From Microbacterium sp. Se63.02b (GTDB lineage Bacteria > Actinomycetota > Actinomycetes > Actinomycetales > Microbacteriaceae), in contig NZ_CP050453.1 in assembly GCF_014171575.1 (NCBI RefSeq), forward strand, positions 744,001-808,000: a DNA stretch of 64,000 nt, written 5' to 3'. The notes beneath the pieces are model-generated. The model was not told where the DNA came from, made no database searches, and saw only the letters and a list, made by a program, of their open reading frames with translations. The position numbers were made by a program, and so were the translations under genes. How positions within the stretch are numbered: position 1 is the first letter of the stretch; every line of letters begins with the position of its first letter. Below, piece after piece: positions 57,515 to 64,000 of this stretch.

Positions 57515-58560
57515 CAACCACCACCACGACCTCGACGCGGATCATCCGCGACTACGACCGACCGCTGTGGCGGCGGGTGCTGATCAATCGCGAGTTCGCG
57601 ATCATCGCCCTCCTGGTGCTCGTCGTGCTCGTGTCGGCCGTGTCGATCCGCGGCTTCGCGCAGCCCATCACGGTCAACTACCTGCTGCTCGACGTCGCCC
57701 CCATCCTGCTGATCGCCCTGCCCATGACGCTCGTGATGATCACGGGCGAGATCGACCTCTCGGTGGGCTCCATGGTGGGCCTCGCGAGCGTCGTCACCGG
57801 CGTGCTCACCGAGTCGGGAGCACCCTTCGAGGTCGCAGCGCTCGCCGCTCTCCTTGTGGGAGCGGTCGGTGGGGCCTTCAACGGGTTCCTCGTGACGGTC
57901 GTCGGACTCCCGTCGCTCGCCGTCACGATCGGCACGCTCGCGCTGTTCCGCGGACTCGCCGTCGGACTGCTCGGGACGACGGCGGTGACCGACTTCCCGG
58001 AGATGTGGACGGCTCTGGCGAAGGCGAAGATCGCCGGCACGACGATCCCCTACATCGTCATCCCGTTCCTGATCCTCCTCGCGATCTTCGCCGTGGTCCT
58101 GCACTTCACCCCGTTCGGCCGGGGCATCTACGCCATCGGTCTCTCGAAGGATGCGGCGCGGTTCTCCGGCGTGAACGTCGAGCGGACGAAGTTCATCCTG
58201 TTCATCCTGTCCGGGGTGGTCGCCGCTTTCGCCGGCATCTTCTACACACTGCGCTTCGGCAGCGCCCGCGGCGACAACGCCACCGGTCTCGAGCTCCAGG
58301 TGATCGCCGCGGTCGTGCTCGGCGGTGTGTCGGTGTTCGGCGGCAGGGGGCACCTGCACGGTGTGGTCGCCGCGGTGCTCCTGATCGGCGTGCTCGGAAG
58401 CGGCCTGCGCCTCGCCGGAGTCACCTCCGACGTCATCAACATCATCACGGGCGGTCTGCTGATCTTCTCGGTCGTCGCAGCCAGCGTCCTCGCCTGGGCG
58501 CAGCGCATCCGCGCGAAAGCGGGACCGCCCCTCCGCGTCGCAGCCTCTCCCGCACCATGA
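57511..58560 (+). CDS. Rhamnose ABC transporter permease 2
   Basis: This 349-residue RbsC-family permease is a paralog of the preceding one: LIALPMTLVMITGEIDLSVGS and FILFILSGVVAAFAGIFYTLR correspond to the same loops. Two different permeases per importer match the rhamnose systems RhaP/RhaQ. It is translationally coupled to the first permease. The binding protein follows after 55 bases. Confidence 0.92.
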   Translation: MTTTTTTSTRIIRDYDRPLWRRVLINREFAIIALLVLVVLVSAVSIRGFAQPITVNYLLLDVAPILLIALPMTLVMITGEIDLSVGSMVGLASVVTGVLTESGAPFEVAALAALLVGAVGGAFNGFLVTVVGLPSLAVTIGTLALFRGLAVGLLGTTAVTDFPEMWTALAKAKIAGTTIPYIVIPFLILLAIFAVVLHFTPFGRGIYAIGLSKDAARFSGVNVERTKFILFILSGVVAAFAGIFYTLRFGSARGDNATGLELQVIAAVVLGGVSVFGGRGHLHGVVAAVLLIGVLGSGLRLAGVTSDVINIITGGLLIFSVVAASVLAWAQRIRAKAGPPLRVAASPAP

Positions 58561-58615
58561 GGCAGCCTCTCGCCGCCGGCATCCGCCCGCGGTGATCATC
58601 ACGAAAGGAAGAACA

Positions 58616-59659
58616 ATGACGTTTGCACGCAAGAGGGTCACGGCGCTCGCCGCAGTGGCCGTCGCCGCAGCGCTCGTGCTGACCGGCTGCGCCGACACCG
58701 GCAGCGGGTCGGGCGACTCCGGCTCCGGTGACGGCGGCGGATCCGACAACCTGTCGATCACGTTCCTGCCCAAGAACCTGGGCAACCCCTACTTCGACAC
58801 CTCCAGTGAAGGAGGCAAGAAGGCCGTCGAGGAGTTCGGCGGCACCTTCGCCGAGGTCGGCCCCGCCGAGGCGACGCCCGACGCGCAGGTGAGCTACATC
58901 AACACCGCGACGCAGCAGGCAGTGGGCGCCCTCGTGGTCTCGGCGAACGACCCGAAGGCCATCTGCGACGCGCTCAACGAGGCGCGGGACGCCGGGGTCA
59001 AGGTCGTCACCTTCGACTCCGACACCAACCCCGAGTGCCGCGACCTGTTCATCAACCAGGCGGACTCCGACGGCATCGCGAAGGTGCAGATCGATCAGGT
59101 CGCCGAGCAGATCGGCGGCGCGGGCGAGATCGCGATCCTGTCGGCATCGGCCAACGCCACCAACCAGAACGCCTGGATCGAGCTGATGAAGGAGTACGTC
59201 GCCAGCGACTACCCCGACATCACGATCGTGGAGACCGTCTACGGCGACGACGACGATCAGACCTCGTTCGACAAGACGGCGGCCCTGCTGCAGAGCCACC
59301 CCCAGCTGAAGGGCATCGTCTCGCCGACCACGGTGGGCATCGCGGCCGCAGCCCGCTACCTGTCGACCTCGGACTTCAAGGGCAAGGTCGCGCTGACCGG
59401 ACTCGGCACTCCGAACCAGATGCGGGAGTACGTGGAGGACGGCACCGTCACCTCGTTCGCGCTGTGGAACCCGGCCGACCTCGGCTACCTGTCGGCGTTC
59501 GCGGCCAAGGCGCTCGTCGAGGGTGACATCACCGGCAAGGAAGGCGACACCTTCGACGCCGGCGACCTCGGGGAGTACACGGTCGGCGCCGACGGCGTCG
59601 TGCTGCTCGGCGACCCGTTCGTGTTCGACGCGGACAACATCGGCGACTTCGACTTCTGA
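58616..59659 (+). CDS. Rhamnose ABC transporter binding lipoprotein
   Basis: This 347-residue periplasmic-binding-like protein has a lipobox (ALVLTGCAD), a Gly/Ser linker, then the sugar-binding fold (SITFLPKNLGNPYFDTSSEG, ALVVSANDPKAICDALNEA, VKVVTFDSD, KGIVSPTTVGIAAAARYL). It captures rhamnose for the importer. GAAAGGAAG precedes the ATG at 58616. A strong terminator follows its stop. Confidence 0.92.
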   Translation: MTFARKRVTALAAVAVAAALVLTGCADTGSGSGDSGSGDGGGSDNLSITFLPKNLGNPYFDTSSEGGKKAVEEFGGTFAEVGPAEATPDAQVSYINTATQQAVGALVVSANDPKAICDALNEARDAGVKVVTFDSDTNPECRDLFINQADSDGIAKVQIDQVAEQIGGAGEIAILSASANATNQNAWIELMKEYVASDYPDITIVETVYGDDDDQTSFDKTAALLQSHPQLKGIVSPTTVGIAAAARYLSTSDFKGKVALTGLGTPNQMREYVEDGTVTSFALWNPADLGYLSAFAAKALVEGDITGKEGDTFDAGDLGEYTVGADGVVLLGDPFVFDADNIGDFDF

Positions 59660-59669
59660 GTCACCGCGA

Positions 59670-59704
59670 AGAGGGCGCCGGGGCTTTCAGCCCCGGCGCC
59701 CTCT
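59670..59704. terminator. Very strong bidirectional terminator
   Basis: AGAGGGCGCCGGGGCT (59670-59685) and AGCCCCGGCGCCCTCT (59689-59704) are a perfect 16-base stem with a 3-base loop between the convergent binding-protein and rhamnulokinase genes. It would end both transcripts. Confidence 0.85.
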
Positions 59705-59714
59705 GTCGTTCCTG

Positions 59715-61113
59715 TCACGGGTGCGGGACGAACCGCTCCGGCGCATGGGTCGCCGCGACCAGGGCACGCAGTCCCTCGAGGGTCGCCGGTGCAGCGCCGA
59801 GAGCGCGCGCCTGGATCAGCACGTTGCCGAGCGCGGTCGCCTCGACAGGACCGGCCAGGACCGGCAGTCCCGTCCGGTCGGCCGTCGCCTGGCAGAGAAG
59901 ACGGTTGAGGGATCCTCCCCGACGAGGTGGATGGCGTCGAGCGTGCGGCCCGACAGGGCGGCTGCGCTCTGGACGGCCCCGGCGAAGGACGCCGCGATCG
60001 ACTCGATGATCGTCCGCGCGAACGCTGCTCGCGACGTCGGGGCCGCGTCGCCGAGGAGTGCGGTGATGCGCTGCGGCATGTCTCCCGGTGCCGTGAGCGA
60101 GGGGTCCTCGGCGTCGAACACGGGCACGGGACCGCTGACCTCGGCGGCCGCGGACAGCAGCTCCGCCAGGTCGATGCTCGCGCCGTCTTCTGCCTCCCAC
60201 GCTCGCACCGTCTCGCTCAGCAGCCAGAGTCCGGTGACGTTGTGCAGGAACCGGAAGCGGCCGTCCACTCCGAGCTCGTGCGTGAAGTTCGCTGTGCGCG
60301 CGGCATCGGTCAGCACGGGTTCGGTCAGCTCCACCCCGACGAGGCCCCACGTGCCGCACGAGATGTACGCGGAGTCGGGCGTCGAGAGGGGAGTGGCCGC
60401 GACCGCGGACGCCGTGTCATGCGAACCGACGGCGATCACCGGGAGGTCCTTGCCGATGCGTGCGGCGAGCTCCGGCCGCAGTGTCCCGATCGTCGCGCCC
60501 GGATCCACGAGGGGCGGCAGGATGCTCGAGCGGATGGACAGCCGGTCGGCCAGCGCTGTGTCCCACTCGCCGTCGGCCACGCCGAGCAGACCGGTGGTCG
60601 AGGCGTTCGTGCGTTCGGCGACAGCTGACCCCGTGAGCAGGTAGGCGATGAGGTCGGGAATCAGCAGCGCGGTGTCTGCCTCGCCCAGGTGTGCGTCCAC
60701 CCGGTACTGGTACAGCGTGTTGAACGGCAGGAACTGCAGTCCGTTGCGCGCGTACAGCTCGTCGAAGGGGGCGACCGCGTGCACCTCGTCGACCCTGCGG
60801 GCGGTGCGCTCGTCGCGATAGTGGAACGGCTCGCCCAGGAGCTCTCCGCCCGCGAGCAGCCCGTAGTCGACGGCCCACGAGTCGATGCCGATGCTCTCGA
60901 TGCCCGGTTCGCGGCGCACGGCCTCGGTGAGCCTGTCGAGCACATGCTCGTACAGCGCGCCGAAGTCCCAGTGGAGTCCGTCTTCGCGTGCCACCGGTCC
61001 GTTCGGGAACCGCGTGACGAGTTCGAGGTCGAGGCGTCCGTCGCCGATCCGTCCGATCATGACCCGTCCGCTGGTGGCGCCGAGGTCGACGGCCGCGACC
61101 GCGCGGACGGTCA
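59715..61113 (-). CDS. rhaB: L-rhamnulokinase, frameshifted
   Basis: The FGGY-family kinase phosphorylates L-rhamnulose. Visible motifs are [45 protein letters not shown] and [14 protein letters not shown]. The frame breaks at the CCCC run 59917-59920 (plus strand); one added base gives [19 protein letters not shown], the family sequence, and the stop at 59715. The joined protein has about 466 residues. It lies next to the rhamnulose-phosphate aldolase gene on the minus strand, 106 bases after it. Confidence 0.93.
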
Positions 61114-61219
61114 TGCGCGCATCCCCTCGCCGAGTGCACAGCATCCTGCCGAGCGCACGGCGCTTTCACGTGACGTTCTCGTGCGCTCGGGGCGTTCCCG
61201 TGCACTCGGCGGAGGAGAG

Positions 61220-63256
61220 TCATCGCAGGAAGGCCGCGGCGACGCCGGAGTCGACCGGGATGTGCAGGCCCGTGGTGCGGCTCAGCTCGGGGCCGGTGAG
61301 CACGTAGACAGCGTCGGCGACGTTCTCGGGCACGACTTCGCGCTTGAGGATCGTGCGGTTGGCGTAGTACTGGCCGAGGTCCTCTTCCTTGACGCCGTAG
61401 GTCGCGGCGCGGTTGGCACCCCAGCCGGAGGCGAAGATGCCGGAGCCGCGGACCACGCCGTCGGGGTTGATGCCGTTGACGCGGATGCCGTGCTCGCCGA
61501 GCTCGACCGCGAGGAGGCGCACCTGGTGGGCCTGGTCGGCCTTGGTGGCGGAGTAGGCGATGTTGTTGGGCCCAGCGAAGACGGAGTTCTTCGACGAGAT
61601 GTAGATGATGTCGCCGCCGAGCTTCTGGTCGATGAGCACGCGGGCGGCGGCCTTCGACACGAGGAACGAGCCCTTGGCCATCACATCGTGCTGCAGGTCC
61701 CAGTCCTTCTCGGTCGTCTCCAGCAGCGGCTTCGACAGCGACAGGCCGGCGTTGTTCACGACCAGGTCGACACCGCCGAACGCGAGCACGGCATCGTTCA
61801 GCGCAGCCTGGACCGCATCGGCGTCTGCCACGTTGGCGGCCACCCCGATCGCGACGTCGGTGCTGCCGAGCTCGGCCGCGGCGGCCTGCGCCTTCTCGAG
61901 GTCGAGGTCAGCCACGACGACACACGCGCCTTCCGCCGCGAGACGGGTGGCGATGGCCTTGCCGATGCCGCTGGCGGCTCCAGTCACGAAGGCGATGCGG
62001 CCCTGGTGCGACTTGGGCTTCGGCATGCGCTGCAGCTTGGCCTCCTCCAGCGCCCAGTACTCGATGTTGAACTTCTCGGCGTCGGAGATCGGGGAATAGG
62101 TCGAGAGCGACTCGGCGCCGCGCATCACGTTGATCGCGTTGACGTAGAACTCGCCGGCGACACGGGCGGTCTGCTTGTTCGCGCCGTAGGAGAACATGCC
62201 GACTCCGGGGATCAGCACGATGAGCGGATCCGCGCCGCGGATGGCGGGGGACTCGGCGGTGGCGTGCGCGTCGTAGTACGCCTGGTAGTCGGCGCGGTAT
62301 TCGGCGTGCAGCTCGTGCAGGCGCGCGACCTGCTCATCGACGGATGCCGTCGCCGGGAGGTCGAGGATGAGCGGCTTGATCTTCGTGCGCAGGAAGTGAT
62401 CGGGGCAGCTCGTGCCGAGGGCGGCCAGCGCCGGGGCCTTCTCGGACGCCAGGAAATCGAGCACGACATCGGCGTCGGTGAAGTGACCGACCATCGGCTT
62501 GTCGGTCGACGCGATGCCGCGGATCGTCCCGGCGAGTGCGGCAGCGCGCTCGCGGCGCTCGGCGGTCGGCAGCGCCTCGAAACCGGAGCGCACTCCGCCG
62601 AACGGCTCGGCCTTTCCGTGCTCGGCGATGTACGCGGCCGCGGTGTCGATGATCCAGAGGGAGTTGGCCTCGGCTTCTTCCGAGGTGTCGGCCCAGGCCG
62701 TGATGCCGTGCCCGCCGAGGATGCAGCCGATCGCCTGCGGGTTCTCGCGCTTGATCTCGGCGATGTCGAGTCCGAGCTGGAAGCCGGGGCGACGCCACGG
62801 GACCCAGGCCACCTTGTCGCCGAAGATGCGCGCTGTGAGGGCCTCGCCGTCGGCCGCGGTGGCGATCGCGATGCCGGAGTCGGGGTGGAGGTGGTCGACG
62901 TGTGCGGCGTCGACGAGGCCGTGCATGGCGGTGTCGATCGAGGGAGCTGCTCCGCCCTTGCCGTGCAGGCAGTAGTCGAAGGCCGCGACCATCTCGTCTT
63001 CGCGCTCGATGCCGGGGTACACGTCGACGAGCGCGCGCATGCGGTCGAGGCGCAGCACCGCGAGGCCGCTCTCGGTCAGGGTGCCGAGGTCGCCGCCGGA
63101 GCCCTTGACCCACATGAGCTCGACCGGGCGTCCGGTGACCGGGTCGGTCTCGGTGCCCTTGGCAGAGGTGTTCCCGCCCGCGTAGTTGGTGTTCTTCGGG
63201 TCGGCGCCGAGGCGGTTCGACCGGGCGATGAGTGCGGCGGCGGTGGCGTTGGTCAT
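61220..63256 (-). CDS. rhaD: Bifunctional rhamnulose-1-phosphate aldolase / lactaldehyde dehydrogenase
   Basis: This 678-residue protein fuses two enzymes. The N-terminal class II aldolase part has zinc-ligand region VDHLHPDSG and GGHGITAWA and splits rhamnulose-1-phosphate into DHAP and L-lactaldehyde. The C-terminal short-chain dehydrogenase part has GAASGIGKAIA, VVNNAGLS and YSATK and oxidises lactaldehyde. The fusion is known in actinobacteria and proteobacteria. It precedes rhaB. The ATG lies downstream of a palindrome (63307-63316) that may be its regulator site. Confidence 0.95.
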   Translation of the reverse strand: MTNATAAALIARSNRLGADPKNTNYAGGNTSAKGTETDPVTGRPVELMWVKGSGGDLGTLTESGLAVLRLDRMRALVDVYPGIEREDEMVAAFDYCLHGKGGAAPSIDTAMHGLVDAAHVDHLHPDSGIAIATAADGEALTARIFGDKVAWVPWRRPGFQLGLDIAEIKRENPQAIGCILGGHGITAWADTSEEAEANSLWIIDTAAAYIAEHGKAEPFGGVRSGFEALPTAERRERAAALAGTIRGIASTDKPMVGHFTDADVVLDFLASEKAPALAALGTSCPDHFLRTKIKPLILDLPATASVDEQVARLHELHAEYRADYQAYYDAHATAESPAIRGADPLIVLIPGVGMFSYGANKQTARVAGEFYVNAINVMRGAESLSTYSPISDAEKFNIEYWALEEAKLQRMPKPKSHQGRIAFVTGAASGIGKAIATRLAAEGACVVVADLDLEKAQAAAAELGSTDVAIGVAANVADADAVQAALNDAVLAFGGVDLVVNNAGLSLSKPLLETTEKDWDLQHDVMAKGSFLVSKAAARVLIDQKLGGDIIYISSKNSVFAGPNNIAYSATKADQAHQVRLLAVELGEHGIRVNGINPDGVVRGSGIFASGWGANRAATYGVKEEDLGQYYANRTILKREVVPENVADAVYVLTGPELSRTTGLHIPVDSGVAAAFLR

Positions 63257-63306
63257 GACTCTCCAAGACGGGGACGATGCACACGACCGTGTGCTCGTGC
63301 TGTTAC

Positions 63307-63316
63307 TTCATGTGAA
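63307..63316 (-). promoter_or_regulatory. Palindrome in rhaD promoter region
   Basis: TTCATGTGAA is a perfect 10-base palindrome 51 bases upstream of the rhaD start, close to a possible -10 (TTAGAT on the minus strand). It may bind the DeoR regulator whose gene ends 33 bases further right. It differs from the LacI-type palindrome at 54902, so the two rha transcripts may have different controls. Confidence 0.5.
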
Positions 63317-63348
63317 ATCTAACACGAACTGACGCCCAGGTGAAGTGT

Positions 63349-64000
63349 TCAGAGGATGTCGGTGCGGTCGCGGAACGGGTCGAGCCGCTCGTCTCCTGGA
63401 TCGAGTTCCGTGATCAGCGCCGAGATGTCGTCGCGCTCGAGGGCGCGGGCGACGGATCGCCGGTCGAGCTTGCTGGAGTCGATGCACACCACGGTCGTGC
63501 CCGCGTTGGCCGCCATCGCCTGCTTCAGCTCGGCCTCATCGACGGACACCTCGGACGTGCCGTCGGCGACGTCGAGGGCATCCGCGGAGGAGAAGAAGAT
63601 GTCGAAGTACACCGACCTCATGCTGCGACGCGCGATGGGCCCGACCAGGCTGCCCGTGGTCGGCTCGGCGGTGCCGCCGGAGATCACCGCCGTCACGCCC
63701 TCGAGCGGATGCAGCAGCTGGAAGGACTCGAACGAGTTCGTGTAGGCGGTGAGCCCCGTCCGCGGTCCGATCATCGAGGCGAGCACATTGACCGTGGAGG
63801 AGGCGTCGAGTGCGATGCTGCCCCGGGTGGGGACCAGCTGCAGCGCCTTCTCGGCGATGGTGCGCTTGGCGCTCGCGCGGATCGCCCTCCTGGCGTCGAA
63901 CGGGCGGGCTCTCGGCGCTGCCGTCGCTCCGCCGCGGACGCGCCGCACCCGTCCCTCGGCCTCCAGCTCGAGGAGGTCGCGGCGGATCGTCATGGACGAG
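63349..64000 (-). CDS. DeoR-family regulator, N-terminus outside window
   Basis: The visible part includes the end of the helix-turn-helix (MTIRRDLLELEAEGRVRRVRGGA) and the sugar-phosphate-sensing domain: GSIALDASSTVNVLASMI, TAYTNSFESFQLL, VISGGTAEPTTGSLVG, YFDIFFSSADALD and VVCIDSSKLDRRSV. DeoR proteins respond to phosphorylated sugars. It lies upstream of rhaD-rhaB on the same strand and probably controls them, with a rhamnose phosphate as a likely effector. The frame continues past the right edge. Confidence 0.9.
   Translation of the reverse strand, partial: SSMTIRRDLLELEAEGRVRRVRGGATAAPRARPFDARRAIRASAKRTIAEKALQLVPTRGSIALDASSTVNVLASMIGPRTGLTAYTNSFESFQLLHPLEGVTAVISGGTAEPTTGSLVGPIARRSMRSVYFDIFFSSADALDVADGTSEVSVDEAELKQAMAANAGTTVVCIDSSKLDRRSVARALERDDISALITELDPGDERLDPFRDRTDIL

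Noticed and set aside
60689..63322. An 877-codon open frame antisense to rhaB and rhaD.
   Set aside because: Same artefact of GC-rich third positions; the translated sequence is low in recognisable motifs and the minus-strand genes are clear.

Overview
The window looks like chromosome from a high-GC actinobacterium of the family Microbacteriaceae, most probably Microbacterium. The evidence is the strong G/C third-position bias, the actinobacterial genes (Lsr2, DUF3180, DUF937, DUF4192, LCP protein, GTG starts) and the housekeeping run tilS, hpt, ftsH, folE, folP, folB, folK, lysS. This is inference from content and gene order only.

Positions 1 to about 14,270 are an integrated mobilizable element. 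Its right end abuts the 3' end of a tRNA-Phe gene, and its left end is outside the window. It holds a tyrosine integrase, an excisionase, an XRE-like repressor with nested operator repeats, an AAA-type replication ATPase, MobC and a MOBP-type relaxase with candidate oriT inverted repeats, an Lsr2 protein, a PIN/ribbon-helix-helix toxin-antitoxin pair, a RES-toxin/MbcA-like antitoxin operon with two extra genes, a metallophosphoesterase and an unknown cargo gene beside the integrase. A Glu-Asp-Phe tRNA operon follows.

Positions 14,800 to 41,000 are core chromosome: a LytM-type peptidase, ppa, a TMEM175-like channel, tilS, hpt, ftsH, the folate genes, two PH-domain membrane proteins, a DUF2520 protein, a DUF2207 protein, lysS, a DUF4192 protein, cardiolipin synthase, a duplicated-domain lipoprotein, a diacylglycerol kinase, a sigma factor, serS, a HAD phosphatase, tRNA-Ser and an LCP protein.

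Positions 41,000 to 64,000 are carbohydrate and surface genes. They comprise a LacI-controlled GH13 glucosidase with an oligosaccharide ABC importer, a TetR/GH3 beta-glucosidase divergent pair, two paralogous wall or membrane-anchored surface proteins, and an L-rhamnose locus. The rhamnose locus has a LacI regulator, a four-gene ABC importer, rhamnulokinase, a bifunctional rhamnulose-1-P aldolase/lactaldehyde dehydrogenase and a truncated DeoR regulator.

Two window-wide patterns matter. First, about nineteen apparent single-base deletions, most of them in short G or C runs, split genes including the essential serS, folP and folK. This points to uncorrected sequencing error, so many apparent pseudogenes are probably intact in the organism. 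Second, at least thirteen genes have a TANNNT box exactly six bases before the start codon, the signature of leaderless transcription. I used it to choose several starts.
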